Notes: a model not told the origin generated them from the sequence alone. A stretch of DNA of 64,000 bases from Pseudidiomarina aquimaris (GCF_003987395.1 NZ_PIPT01000005.1:62001-126000); one strand, 5' to 3'. Shown: positions 8,669-17,362, numbered from the stretch's first letter. Made by a program: numbers and translations.

Positions 8669-9441
8669 GCTGCTAACCACACGTCAAGGAATAACATTAC
8701 CACTAAGCCAACCATCAAACCCGCTGTTGCACGTTGATGGTGACCGCGTCGATGCGTCTCAGGAATAATTTCGTGACTGATCACAAATAGCATAGCACCT
8801 GCAGCGAAAACTAGCCCCCACGGCAATAGTACTTGCGATAGATTTACAAAAATACCGCCCACCAGACCACCTAGCGGCTCGATAAGCCCGGTTAATGTTG
8901 CCACGACAAAACTCTTCAGGTGACTGTAGCCGACTGCAACCAAGCCGACGGCAACGGCGAGACCTTCAGGTAAGTTTTGCAGGCCAATACCAAGCGCAAG
9001 TGAAAATGCCGCATCGGTTTCGCCGCTACCGTACGCGACGCCCACAGCGAGGCCCTCGGGAAAGTTATGAATGGCGATTGCGAAGACGAACAGCCAGACC
9101 CCGGCAATTTTCTCTGAAGAGCGTCCTTCTGGCCCTGAAATAAAGTGCTCATGGGGTAGCAGACGGTCCATCACTGCGATTGCAACGGCTCCCAACAGAA
9201 TACCAAATACGGCAATGAGTGCAGGTGCTGGGCCATCACCATAAAGTTCTTTTGAAATTTCGATTGAGGGCACAATCAAAGAGAAAAAAGAGGCGGCCAA
9301 CATGACACCTGCGGCGAAGCCTAGCAGTGTGTCATTAAATGATGCAGAGGGTTTACGGCCAAAGATTACCGGTAACGCACCTAATGCGGTAAGGCTACCG
9401 GTAATGGTACTTGCGATTAAAGCCGTTAAAACTAACTCCAT
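8665..9441 (-). CDS. ZIP-family metal transporter
   Basis: 258 aa, about eight membrane segments. The metal-site motifs HNFPEGLAVGVAYG and QNLPEGLAVAVG are the paired HNxPEG signatures of ZIP (ZupT/GufA-type) carriers that bring Zn2+ and other divalent cations into the cytoplasm. A polar loop with HEH (PHEHFISGPEG) follows the third segment. Translationally coupled to the epimerase-like gene. No Zur-like site was seen upstream. Specificity (Zn, Fe, Mn) cannot be read from sequence. Confidence 0.9.
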   Translation of the reverse strand: MELVLTALIASTITGSLTALGALPVIFGRKPSASFNDTLLGFAAGVMLAASFFSLIVPSIEISKELYGDGPAPALIAVFGILLGAVAIAVMDRLLPHEHFISGPEGRSSEKIAGVWLFVFAIAIHNFPEGLAVGVAYGSGETDAAFSLALGIGLQNLPEGLAVAVGLVAVGYSHLKSFVVATLTGLIEPLGGLVGGIFVNLSQVLLPWGLVFAAGAMLFVISHEIIPETHRRGHHQRATAGLMVGLVVMLFLDVWLAA

Positions 9442-9510
9442 ATCCGCCCCTTTTCGTCATTCAGGAATATTTCAAGCATACCCTAGCTACGTTGAAAAAG
9501 GCACTCAAGT

Positions 9511-9711
9511 TTAGCGATCATCCTCATCGAAAAACATTTCTTCGATAGGTAAGTTAAACAGCCGTGCAAATTTGAACGCCAGTGGCAAACTTGGATCGAA
9601 TTTATCTTTCTCAATCGCGTTGATGGTCTGTCGTGAGACATCCACCGCCTCAGCAAGGTCTGCTTGCGTCCAATCGCGTTCGGCGCGCAGTACTTTTAGC
9701 CGATTTTTCAT
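9511..9711 (-). CDS. Small XRE-family HTH regulator
   Basis: 66 aa consisting almost only of an HTH_3 domain (TQADLAEAVDVSRQTINAIEKDKFDPSLPLAFKFARLF) and an acidic tail. This short form without an effector domain resembles the YozG/YgzD type found next to small membrane proteins. Its ATG overlaps the stop of the upstream membrane-protein gene (ATGA), so the two are co-translated. It is the obvious candidate to bind the palindrome at 10112-10139 in front of the operon. Confidence 0.88.
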   Translation of the reverse strand: MKNRLKVLRAERDWTQADLAEAVDVSRQTINAIEKDKFDPSLPLAFKFARLFNLPIEEMFFDEDDR

Positions 9712-10103
9712 TGGTATCTCCGGTTCGCAATGATTAACGACAGCAAGTAGGTCAAACTCATAAGAATGAGTAAGTGCGAAAACTCTGCATCGGTGGCAAT
9801 GAGATTACCTATATCGGCAATGCTATAAGCAAGCCCCGCTATCACGGTGACGCCGAGTGTGATGCCCATCGCTTGTAAGTGAATTTTACGTTGTAGCTCG
9901 TCGAGGGCAAGAATGTAGCGTCGGTTGGCTTCGATCATGAGGCCACCGAAGATCAAGTTTACCAGGACAAGACTGATCTTCAGCACGCTATTGTCGTCTT
10001 GATATGCGCTTGCAGTGAAGGTTGCTGCGGCTGTCGATAACAGCCAAAGAGCGGTAAAAATTGCCAAGCGAAAGGTCATTTTTTTAGTGTTTTGATAGCT
10101 CAT
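9708..10103 (-). CDS. Four-helix membrane protein paired with the HTH regulator
   Basis: 131 aa, no recognised catalytic motif. Four predicted membrane helices (about 10-32, 42-58, 76-98, 109-126) joined by short loops; a charged ALDELQRKIHLQ segment between helices 2 and 3 faces one side. Similar membrane-protein/XRE pairs are widespread in bacteria, where the membrane partner may sequester or control the regulator. That role is inference here. First gene of the two-gene operon, 9 bp downstream of a near-perfect palindrome. Confidence 0.75.
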   Translation of the reverse strand: MSYQNTKKMTFRLAIFTALWLLSTAAATFTASAYQDDNSVLKISLVLVNLIFGGLMIEANRRYILALDELQRKIHLQAMGITLGVTVIAGLAYSIADIGNLIATDAEFSHLLILMSLTYLLSLIIANRRYQ

Positions 10104-10111
10104 ATTAACTC

Positions 10112-10139
10112 CTATAAGTAAAGTAAGCTTTACCTATAG
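10112..10139. promoter_or_regulatory. Palindromic operator candidate of the membrane-protein/HTH operon
   Basis: Arms CTATAaGTAAAG and CTTTACcTATAG around a 4-bp centre TAAG; 11 of 12 arm positions pair. It lies between a possible minus-strand -35 (TTGACT, about 10161-10166) and the start codon, overlapping the expected transcription start. This fits autoregulation by the XRE protein. Confidence 0.55.
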
Positions 10140-10181
10140 TCGTTCTCAAATAATAATAAGTCAAGTATTATTTACTTTTAG

Positions 10182-11225
10182 TCAATTAAAGGTGTCTACC
10201 CTCTCGGTTTTACCAATCGCCAGGAGCTTCAATACATGGTCGGCGGGGACTTTCGCCTTTTGCTTCGCAGCAGCCAAGTCTTGGCGCGTCTGTTCGATAC
10301 TTTCGGCGGCAAGTTGATAGGTGCCCCAATGCATCGCATAAGAGCGGGATGCACCGAGGTCATTATGAATTTGCAAAGCTTCGGCGGGGTCGACGTGTTG
10401 TGGTTGCATAAACCAGCGTGGCAGGTAAGCGCCGACCGGTATTAGTGCGTCATCGATGTCGGGAAAACGTTGGCCAATCTCCTTAAATTGGTAGGGGTTG
10501 TAGCCAGTATCGCCGCCGAACCAGACTTGCCAGTCGCCAATTTGTAGGTGCCAGCTCGCCCACAAGGTCTCGTTTTTGTCCCAGAGGCTGCGTGCCGACC
10601 AATGTTGGCTTGGCGTCGCAGTGACCGCCAGCGGACCAAAGTTGGCTTGCTGCCACCAGTCGAATTCGTGCACGCGTTCGCTGCCAATACCTTGTTCACT
10701 AAACCACTCGGAGAGGCCCAAGGGAACCATGTAATTAACCGCTGGGCCGAGGCCGGCAATGGTTTCTTCGTCAAGGTGATCATAATGATTATGGCTAATC
10801 ACCACGACGTCAATCGGTGGCAATTCACTAACGGTTAGCGGTGCTGGGGTTAGGCGCTCTGGTCCCGTAAAGCTTAACGGCGAGGCACGTTCGCTCAAAA
10901 TTGGGTCGGTCAGAATGGTTAAGCCGCGATATTGCAGCAAAAACGTTGCGTGTCCGAGCCATGTTATTTGGGGGGCGGCTGCGGGCGTTTGAATTGCGCT
11001 GAGATCAATCGGCACTTGCGGTACCAAGTTAGGATTGTTCTTCACCTCAGCCAGTTGATCGGCCCATGGGTCATCACCAAACCAGCGCATCATGAAAAAA
11101 TCAATGGCATTGGTATCTTTCGGTGTGACATGAGGGTTACGATCGGCAAAGCGGCCGGGCGAGCTACATGAGCTCACTCCGACCACAATGATTAAAATAG
11201 TTATGAATAAGATCAGCCAGCGCAC
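10182..11225 (-). CDS. Metallo-beta-lactamase-fold lipoprotein (NAPE-PLD/UlaG-like hydrolase)
   Basis: About 347 aa. A lipoprotein signal (VGVSSC, Cys20 from this start) is followed by an MBL domain with SHNHYDHLD as the HxHxDH zinc motif, WLGHATFLL at the N-terminal strand, FGGDTGY and AMHWGTYQL as later metal ligands. This combination matches the family that includes mammalian NAPE-phospholipase D and bacterial outer-membrane hydrolases; substrate unknown. I chose the GTG at 11225 because GGAGG (11231-11235) is five bases upstream; a GTG at 11231 would touch the ribosome-binding site. Follows the gamma-glutamyltransferase by 45 bp. Confidence 0.85.
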   Translation of the reverse strand: MRWLILFITILIIVVGVSSCSSPGRFADRNPHVTPKDTNAIDFFMMRWFGDDPWADQLAEVKNNPNLVPQVPIDLSAIQTPAAAPQITWLGHATFLLQYRGLTILTDPILSERASPLSFTGPERLTPAPLTVSELPPIDVVVISHNHYDHLDEETIAGLGPAVNYMVPLGLSEWFSEQGIGSERVHEFDWWQQANFGPLAVTATPSQHWSARSLWDKNETLWASWHLQIGDWQVWFGGDTGYNPYQFKEIGQRFPDIDDALIPVGAYLPRWFMQPQHVDPAEALQIHNDLGASRSYAMHWGTYQLAAESIEQTRQDLAAAKQKAKVPADHVLKLLAIGKTERVDTFN

Positions 11226-11270
11226 AAACACCTCCTTTGTGATAACTACGTGGCTGGTCCTCCAATTGGA

Positions 11271-12974
11271 TTAGAAACCTGCTGCGTGACCGTCTTTACG
11301 ACTTTCAGAAGCGCCATAATAGACATTTTCTTCATGGTTTTTCCAGATCGCTTGGTAGCCGCCGTAAGGGCCGACGGCTTCTTGCAGCGTATGTCCCATT
11401 TTAATGAGCTCACGGCGGGTATTCGCAGAAAAACCATTTTCTAAACTCACCACGCCGCCGTCGGTCATCTGTTCACCGGTCGGCTGACTGGAGCCAGAAT
11501 GAAGGATCCGCGGTGCATCGCCGGCTTCTTGCAAGTTCATACCGAAATCAATCATGTTAATGAGGATTTGCGCGTGCATTTGTGGCTGTGTGGCGCCACC
11601 CATTACGCCGTAACTCATCACCGGCTTACCGTCTTTGGTGACAAACGCTGGGATAATGGTGTGGAACGGGCGCTTGCCTGGTTCGAAAACGTTGGCATGG
11701 CCTTCTTCAAGGGCGAATAGCTCGCCACGATTCTGCAGGACAAAGCCAAGACCGGTAGGTGTCACACCAGAGCCCATACCACGATAATTACTTTGAATCA
11801 GTGAGACCATATTACCAGCTTGGTCGGCGGTGGTCAGATAGATTGTATCGCCTTCTGTTGGCGGGTTGCCGGGTTCTACCGCATTAGCTGCGCGGTTTGG
11901 ATTGATAAGTTGCGCGCGTTCTTTCGCGTAACCTTTATCGATTAATCCTTCTACCGGAGCTTCGCTAAAGGCAGGGTCGGCATAATATTTAGCGCGATCT
12001 TCAAAGGCGAGCTTCTTGGCTTCGACAAAATGGTGGATATACTCAGCGCTATCAAAGCCCATACTGGCTAGATCAAAGTTCTCCAAAATATTCAGGATCT
12101 GTTGCGCGGCAATGCCTTGCGTGTTGGGTGGCAACTCCCACAAGTCATAACCACGATAGTTAGTCGAAACTGGCTCGACCCAAGTTGAGGTATGTTCGGC
12201 TAAATCATCATAAGATAAAAAGCCACCGTGCTCTGCAACGAAGTCGCCAATGGTCTTCGCAATGTCACCTTTGTAGAAAACATCGCGACCTTCTGTAGCA
12301 ATTTTCTCGAGCGTGTTGGCGAGGTCTGGGTTGGTAAAGCGTTCGCCTTTTTGTGGTGGTTGGCCATCTTTCATGAACACGTCAGCAAAGCCAGGTTGGT
12401 CTTTCAGTACTTCGGCATTGCGCTCAAAGTAGTAGGCAATTACTTCGGTTACCGGAAAGCCTTGGCGAGCATATTCAATAGCTGGAGCTAGCACCTGCGC
12501 CATTGGCAACTGGCCAAACTTGTCGTGTAGCTCAAACCAGCCGTCGACCGTGCCGGGCACCGACAATGGCAGCACACCACGCGGTGGAATTGAGCTAAAA
12601 CCGTTTTGTTTGAAATACTCGAGGGTTAAGCTCTGCGGCGAACGACCTGAAGCATTCAGACCATAAAGCTGTTCAGTTTCGGCGTCCCAGACAATCGCAA
12701 ACAAATCACCGCCGATACCATTCCCTGTAGGCTCAACCAGCCCAAGCACGGCATTCGCCGCAATCGCTGCATCGATGGCGTTACCGCCTTTTTGCATAAT
12801 ATCCAGCGCAACCTGCGTCGCTAACGGTTGACTGGTCGCTGCCATCGCATTCGGCGCCATAGCCTCTGAGCGAGTGGCAAAATGATGACCGGTAATGCGA
12901 TCGGCTGCGGCACTGAGGCTACTTGCCAGCGCGAGACTGGTCGCAAGCGTAAAGGAAAGAAGTTTGTTTTGCAT
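11271..12974 (-). CDS. Gamma-glutamyltransferase family protein, periplasmic
   Basis: 567 aa. Sec signal peptide (to about SLSAAA, residue 21), then the Ntn-hydrolase GGT fold. GGNAIDAAIAANAVLGLVEP and GNGIGGDLFAIVWD mark the large subunit. The autoprocessing Thr lies in EGDTIYLTTADQAGN, and GSGVTPTGLGFVLQNR and GGATQPQMHAQIL belong to the small subunit. Such enzymes split gamma-glutamyl bonds, for example of glutathione, in the periplasm. It groups by motif with the GGT-like (YwrD) branch rather than classical E. coli Ggt. The ATG at 12974 has a strong GAGGAGG upstream. Confidence 0.93.
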   Translation of the reverse strand: MQNKLLSFTLATSLALASSLSAAADRITGHHFATRSEAMAPNAMAATSQPLATQVALDIMQKGGNAIDAAIAANAVLGLVEPTGNGIGGDLFAIVWDAETEQLYGLNASGRSPQSLTLEYFKQNGFSSIPPRGVLPLSVPGTVDGWFELHDKFGQLPMAQVLAPAIEYARQGFPVTEVIAYYFERNAEVLKDQPGFADVFMKDGQPPQKGERFTNPDLANTLEKIATEGRDVFYKGDIAKTIGDFVAEHGGFLSYDDLAEHTSTWVEPVSTNYRGYDLWELPPNTQGIAAQQILNILENFDLASMGFDSAEYIHHFVEAKKLAFEDRAKYYADPAFSEAPVEGLIDKGYAKERAQLINPNRAANAVEPGNPPTEGDTIYLTTADQAGNMVSLIQSNYRGMGSGVTPTGLGFVLQNRGELFALEEGHANVFEPGKRPFHTIIPAFVTKDGKPVMSYGVMGGATQPQMHAQILINMIDFGMNLQEAGDAPRILHSGSSQPTGEQMTDGGVVSLENGFSANTRRELIKMGHTLQEAVGPYGGYQAIWKNHEENVYYGASESRKDGHAAGF

Positions 12975-13078
12975 GATTGCCTCCTCATGAATGATGTCAT
13001 TCACTATAACGGGGCAAACAGGGAAATGGAGCAGGACACGACCAATGTCGTCTCCCACTCGATAGTTAGCGTGTCAGG

Positions 13079-13402
13079 TTATTCTAGGCCAAGAATCCAC
13101 TCGGCAAGCAGGGTCACTTGCTCATCGCTTAACTGTGACTGCGCCGGCATTGGGATTTGGCCCCATTTGCCTACGCCGCCATTTTTGATGCTGTTTTTCA
13201 CCTTTGCTAATGCGTCAGCGTCATCAGCATACTTCGCCGCCACGTCTTTATAAGCCGGGCCAACAATCTTGTTATCAACACCATGGCACGCTGTACAAGC
13301 GTTTTGCTGCGCTAATTTCTCCGCTTCTTCGTTTGCTTGCACGTTACCGGCAACCAACAAAGCCGCAAGAACTAAAGAACCACCTATTACTTTCTGTAAC
13401 AT
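13079..13402 (-). CDS. Small periplasmic c-type cytochrome (c5/c551-like)
   Basis: 107 aa. Signal peptide ending at about QA (residue 23), heme-binding CTACH at 36-40, and a later IPMPAQ stretch supplying the axial Met. One heme, class I. Probably a soluble electron carrier to terminal oxidases or peroxidases. The ATG at 13402 is preceded by AAGGAGT; a 12-residue upstream extension is unlikely because it lacks a ribosome-binding site. Confidence 0.92.
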   Translation of the reverse strand: MLQKVIGGSLVLAALLVAGNVQANEEAEKLAQQNACTACHGVDNKIVGPAYKDVAAKYADDADALAKVKNSIKNGGVGKWGQIPMPAQSQLSDEQVTLLAEWILGLE

Positions 13403-13436
13403 ACTACGACTCCTTGATGAAAAAACCGTCAGCTTC

Positions 13437-13464
13437 ATGATAACCGAACATAAAATTACTACAA
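13437..13464 (-). promoter_or_regulatory. Likely promoter of the cytochrome c gene
   Basis: Minus strand TTGTAG (13459-13464), 16 bp, TATCAT (13437-13442), about 35 bp ahead of the start codon. Confidence 0.4.
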
Positions 13465-13494
13465 CTAATTACGGAGAAAAGGGGAGATTGGATT

Positions 13495-13627
13495 CACTCG
13501 GCCCATCCCCGGGCCTCGCCCTTCGGGCCGCACTGGGGTGCGGTGCAAAACGGCTATCCTGCCGTTTTGTCACTCGGCCCATCCATGGCCTTCACCCTTC
13601 GGGCCGCACTGGCGTGCGTTGCAAAAC
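13495..13627. repeat. Tandem GC-rich repeat, 76-bp unit, about 1.75 copies
   Basis: CACTCGGCCCATCC begins at 13495 and again at 13571. Each unit contains a CCCTTCGGG palindrome and ends in GTGCxxTGCAAAAC. Unit 1 also holds a 9-bp hairpin (13546-13554/13561-13569). The copies differ at several positions. Not coding; it sits between tRNA-Ser and the cytochrome promoter. Confidence 0.7.
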
Positions 13628-13630
13628 AAA

Positions 13631-13655
13631 AAAACCGCCACGAGGGCGGTTTTTT
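13631..13655 (-). terminator. Bidirectional intrinsic terminator after tRNA-Ser
   Basis: AAAACCGCC/GGCGGTTTT stem with loop ACGAG, flanked by A-runs on the left and T-runs on the right, 7 bp past the tRNA-Ser CCA end on the minus strand. Confidence 0.75.
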
Positions 13656-13661
13656 AGTATT

Positions 13662-13752
13662 TGGCGGAGAGAGAGGGATTCGAACCCTCGATACGGGGTT
13701 ACCGTATACACACTTTCCAGGCGTGCTCCTTCAGCCACTCGGACACCTCTCC
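13662..13752 (-). tRNA. tRNA-Ser (GGA)
   Basis: 91 nt with encoded CCA. Acceptor stem GGAGAG/CTCTCC with G discriminator, anticodon loop CTGGAAA (GGA), long variable arm (TATACGGTAACCCCGTAT), T-loop GGTTCGAATCC. All elements of a class II tRNA are present. Confidence 0.97.
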
Positions 13753-13765
13753 AAAAGCGGCGGCA

Positions 13766-13794
13766 ATGATAGGCCATCAAAGGCCCAAAAACAA
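13766..13794 (-). promoter_or_regulatory. Promoter of tRNA-Ser
   Basis: Minus strand TTGTTT (13789-13794), 17 bp, TATCAT (13766-13771), then a GC-rich discriminator (TGCCGCCGC) and the tRNA 13 bp on. Confidence 0.6.
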
Positions 13795-13797
13795 GAG

Positions 13798-13910
13798 CGT
13801 TGTTCGCGATTCGCTGTTCGCACGCTCACTGCGTGAGCTCTTCGTTTACCGCGTTCTATGTTTATGCTTTTTGTTTCAACGAACAGCAAACAGCGAACAA
13901 CAAACAACGC
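13798..13910. repeat. Dispersed palindromic intergenic element, copy 2
   Basis: 113-bp element with terminal inverted GCGTTGTT / AACAACGC and inner arms ATTCGCTGTTCG / CGAACAGCAAACAGCGAA. The first 36 bp and the right arm match the element at 648-740 almost exactly; the centre differs. Non-coding. Confidence 0.65.
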
Positions 13911-13997
13911 TTTTCACTCTTACGACTCAAGTCGAATAGTCAGAATCCTACATTACGCTAAAGTAATTACAACGCAGTAGTGCCAAGGACAAGCCAA

Positions 13998-15878
13998 ATG
14001 AACAATTACCCACATGAATACGAGTCTTCGTTACAACAGCCGCAGCGCTTCTGGCTGCAGCAAGCGCGGCGCTTGCATTGGTTTAACGAGCCGAGCGAAA
14101 TCTTAAGCCAGCGCGACGATGGCACCGCCGATTGGTTTGTCGATGGCGAATTAAATATGGCGTTCTGTGCGCTGGATTATCATGTGGATAATGGTCGCGG
14201 TGAGCAGACGGCGCTGATTTATGATTCGCCAGTGACGCAAACAAAGGAGCGTTACAGCTACCGCGAATTGCGTGATCAGGTCGCGCAGTTTGCTGGGTTG
14301 TTGAAGAAATATCATGTGAAGAAGGGCGACCGGGTAGTTATTTACATGCCAATGATCCCGCAAGCGGCGATTGCGATGTTGGCTTGTGCGCGCTTAGGCG
14401 CGGTGCACTCAGTGGTCTTTGGTGGCTTCGCGCCACATGAGTTGGCGGTGCGTATTGAGGACGCTGAACCGAAGTTAGTGATCACTGCGTCGTGCGGCGT
14501 TGAGGTGAATAAGGTTTTGCCTTACAAACCGTTTGTCGATAAGGCGATCGAACTGGCGGAAGTGAAGCCACGCCATGTGGTGGTCTGGCAGCGTGAGATG
14601 TGTGAAGCCGAGCTTCAAGCGCCACGGGATGTCGATTGGCAGCAGGCGCTAGCCGAGGTGACGCCGGCCGAGTGCGCGACGATGAAAAGCACGGATCCGC
14701 TCTATATCCTCTACACCTCAGGCACCACGGGCAAGCCGAAAGGCGTGGTGCGTGACACCGGTGGTTATGCCACCGCTTTGCGCTATTCGATGAATGTCGT
14801 TTATGGCATACAACCTGGCCAAGTGATGTTTACTGCATCCGATGTGGGCTGGGTCGTAGGTCACTCGTATATTGTTTACGGACCTTTATTGGCCGGTGCG
14901 ACAACGGTGCTGTACGAAGGTAAGCCGGTGCGTACGCCGGATGCTGGCGCGTTTTGGCGGGTCTGTGCAGAGTACGGAGTGAATGTGCTGTTCTCGGCAC
15001 CGACGGCGTTTCGCGCCATCAAAAAGGAAGATCCTGAGGCGCGGGAGCTAAAACATTTTGATTTGAGCAAACTCGAGCGTATTTACATGGCGGGCGAACG
15101 ACTTGACCCGCCCACGCTTGAATGGACCCAAGAAGTCACTGGCAAACCCGTCTACGACCACTGGTGGCAAACAGAGTCGGGCTGGCCGATTTGTGCGAAC
15201 CCGGTCGGTATTGCCGAGTATCCGATTAAACCTGGTTCTTCGACGCTACCGGTACCCGGCTATGATATTCGTATCCTGGCACCGGATAGCAGTGAATTAG
15301 ATGCCAATGAGCAAGGGGCCGTGGCGATTAAGCTGCCCTTGCCGCCGGGGTGTTTGACCACCATTTGGCGTAATCCTGAACGTTTTGCAGCGGGCTATCT
15401 GCGCGAGTTCAAGGGCTATTACAGCAGTGGCGATGGTGGCTACAAAGATGACGATGGCTATGTGTTCATTATGGGACGCACCGACGACGTCATTAACGTC
15501 GCAGGGCACCGTTTGTCGACCGGCGAGATGGAAGAGATTTTAGCGATGGACTCTGCGGTCGCTGAGTGCGCTGTCATTGGTGTAAGTGACGACTTAAAAG
15601 GGCAGGTCCCTGTCGGTTTGGTGATTGTCAAAGATGGCGTCACTGTTGATGCGCAAGAGCTCAGTGCGCGCTTGGTGCAGCGGGTGCGGGATGAGATTGG
15701 AGCGGTGGCTTGTTTACGCCAAATCCATGTCGTGCCGCGTTTACCGAAGACACGTTCAGGTAAGATCCTGCGCCGTTTGTTAAGGCAGTTGGCCGATGGT
15801 GATACCCAAGTGAGTATTCCATCGACCATCGATGATCCAAGTTGCGTGGACGAGCTTAAAGAGCAACTGCAGCGTTAG
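13998..15878 (+). CDS. prpE: Propionate-CoA ligase PrpE
   Basis: 626 aa AMP-forming acyl-CoA synthetase. Core motifs: YTSGTTGKPKG (P-loop-like A3), WQTESGWP (A5), SSGDGGYKDDDGY (A7/A8) and PKTRSGKILRR with the C-terminal acetylatable Lys. VVRDTGGYATAL and the whole N-terminal ACAS domain resemble PrpE more than AcsA; acetate or propionate as main substrate is inferred from this. No other prp (methylcitrate) genes are nearby. Start ATG 13998 is chosen for AAGGAC upstream, not the earlier GTG at 13980. Its stop overlaps the convergent mscS stop. Confidence 0.9.
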   Translation: MNNYPHEYESSLQQPQRFWLQQARRLHWFNEPSEILSQRDDGTADWFVDGELNMAFCALDYHVDNGRGEQTALIYDSPVTQTKERYSYRELRDQVAQFAGLLKKYHVKKGDRVVIYMPMIPQAAIAMLACARLGAVHSVVFGGFAPHELAVRIEDAEPKLVITASCGVEVNKVLPYKPFVDKAIELAEVKPRHVVVWQREMCEAELQAPRDVDWQQALAEVTPAECATMKSTDPLYILYTSGTTGKPKGVVRDTGGYATALRYSMNVVYGIQPGQVMFTASDVGWVVGHSYIVYGPLLAGATTVLYEGKPVRTPDAGAFWRVCAEYGVNVLFSAPTAFRAIKKEDPEARELKHFDLSKLERIYMAGERLDPPTLEWTQEVTGKPVYDHWWQTESGWPICANPVGIAEYPIKPGSSTLPVPGYDIRILAPDSSELDANEQGAVAIKLPLPPGCLTTIWRNPERFAAGYLREFKGYYSSGDGGYKDDDGYVFIMGRTDDVINVAGHRLSTGEMEEILAMDSAVAECAVIGVSDDLKGQVPVGLVIVKDGVTVDAQELSARLVQRVRDEIGAVACLRQIHVVPRLPKTRSGKILRRLLRQLADGDTQVSIPSTIDDPSCVDELKEQLQR

Positions 15879-16894
15879 ATTTCGTCGGCCGCATCGTTGT
15901 GTGACGGCCGCTCTTTTTGTTTTGGCTTGTCCTTTGAAGACTTCGCCGAGACCTTGCCTTGTGCCACGTGTACGGCGTCGTCTGCGTGCCAACTCTTGAT
16001 GTGCAGATCGCGCTGTGGGAATGGGATCTCGATATTGTTTTCGACCAATGCGGTATGAATTTCCCAGATAAAGGCCGCATTCACAGCTCCGGGGCGATTT
16101 ACCGCTTCTGGTTTCAGCCAGACCACCAGCTCAAAATTGAGGCTGCTTTCGCCGAATTCCACCAGCCACACCTGCGGCGGTCGGTGAGATTCGTCATTGA
16201 GGGTGTGCGGGACACGATCGGCCGCCTCAAGCACGGCTTTTTTGACCAATTCTTTATCCGTACCATAGGCGACCCCGAAAGGGACTTTTATGCGACGGTA
16301 GGTGTCGCGCATCGTCCAGTTGGTGACGCGTCCAGCGACGAATTCCGAATTTGGCACAACGATGTCGATATTATCGTTCGTTGTAATGATGGTACTGCGG
16401 ATATTTATTTCTTTCACTTCGCCCGTGACACCGGACTCGAGTTCAACAAAGTCACCGACTTTGAGGGTTTTGTCGAACAGTAAGATAATACCCGCGCTGA
16501 AGTTACTGATAAGCGTTTGTAGGCCGAAACCGACGCCGATACCTAAGGCACTGGCGAAGATCGCAAACTTGGTCAAGTCGATACCTATGGAGGCAACGGC
16601 GACCAAAAAGCCCACCAGCAATATGATGTAGTGGGTGATGCGTTTCAGTGCATACAACGACGACCGCGAGAAGCTGCTGCGCATATCACCGTAGCGCTGC
16701 AAGGCTTTCTGCACAACCAGTGAAACAATATAGGTTGCGACCAGGATCGCCAGAAAGCGAAACACGGAGCCATAGGTAATGGCGGTTTCGCCTACGCTAA
16801 AAAGTTCGTTTTCGAGCCAGTGGAAAGCTTCGGAAATTGCCGACACCACCGTATCGATGGTGCCTTTTGCTTGTTCGGTTGCGGGACTGCTCAC
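15875..16894 (-). CDS. MscS-family small-conductance mechanosensitive channel
   Basis: 339 aa. Two to three N-terminal helices, pore-lining TM3 (FASALGIGVGFGLQTLISNFSAGIILL) and the beta/C-terminal cytoplasmic cage, plus a Lys-rich tail of about 30 residues. Releases solutes during hypo-osmotic shock, useful in brackish or saline habitats. Starts with GTG that overlaps the bacterioferritin stop by 4 nt (GTGA), so it is the third gene of the bfr transcript. 3' ends of mscS and prpE overlap by 4 bp. Confidence 0.92.
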   Translation of the reverse strand: MSSPATEQAKGTIDTVVSAISEAFHWLENELFSVGETAITYGSVFRFLAILVATYIVSLVVQKALQRYGDMRSSFSRSSLYALKRITHYIILLVGFLVAVASIGIDLTKFAIFASALGIGVGFGLQTLISNFSAGIILLFDKTLKVGDFVELESGVTGEVKEINIRSTIITTNDNIDIVVPNSEFVAGRVTNWTMRDTYRRIKVPFGVAYGTDKELVKKAVLEAADRVPHTLNDESHRPPQVWLVEFGESSLNFELVVWLKPEAVNRPGAVNAAFIWEIHTALVENNIEIPFPQRDLHIKSWHADDAVHVAQGKVSAKSSKDKPKQKERPSHNDAADEI

Positions 16895-17361
16895 ATTTGT
16901 GCCTGCAGATAAAGCTCCAATCCTAAGCGGTCAATCAATTCAAGTTGCTGCCGCAGCCAATAGGCGTGATCTTCTTCGGTATCGCGAAGGATACCTACGA
17001 GCATGTCGCGCGTCACGAAGTCGCCTGCTTGTTCACAAAAATCGATAACTTCGCGTAACGTCTTGGCGTTATTTCGCTCTAGCTCGAGGTCATTCGCCAA
17101 CATGGTCGGCACGTCGTCAGCGATGGTGTGCTTTTCGCGTCCATCCATATCGGGTCGGCCGCCGAGAAAAAGCATGCGACGGATCAGTAAATCCGCGTGA
17201 CCGCGTTCATCATCGATTTCGTGGTTGATACGCTCATACAGCTTATCGAGACCCATGTCTTCGTAGCGACGCGAGTGCGCGGTGTATTGATCGATAGAGG
17301 TTAATTCAAACGCCAACAAACGGTTGAGCTGCTTCACCACAGCTGCGCTATCTAAGGTCAT
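16891..17361 (-). CDS. bfr: Bacterioferritin subunit with intact ferroxidase site but no heme Met
   Basis: 156 aa ferritin-like four-helix protein. The diiron ligands are present (Glu19, Glu52, His55, the Glu of LELERNNAK, and Glu/His of RDTEEDHAYW), but the heme-ligating Met52 of E. coli Bfr is replaced by Arg53. It should oxidise Fe2+ yet not bind heme by itself. Start 17361 is supported by AAGGAGT. Adjacent to a second bfr with the opposite pattern; the two probably form mixed 24-mers, as known for two-subunit bacterioferritins. Confidence 0.92.
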   Translation of the reverse strand: MTLDSAAVVKQLNRLLAFELTSIDQYTAHSRRYEDMGLDKLYERINHEIDDERGHADLLIRRMLFLGGRPDMDGREKHTIADDVPTMLANDLELERNNAKTLREVIDFCEQAGDFVTRDMLVGILRDTEEDHAYWLRQQLELIDRLGLELYLQAQM

Positions 17362-17362
17362 A

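Noticed and set aside
13495..13627. Possible CRISPR-like array
   Set aside because: Only two units of 76 bp, directly adjacent, diverged and without spacers or cas genes.
13269..13939. Several overlapping frames across the tandem repeat and tRNA-Ser
   Set aside because: They read through a tRNA, a terminator and two non-coding repeats, and have no family resemblance.
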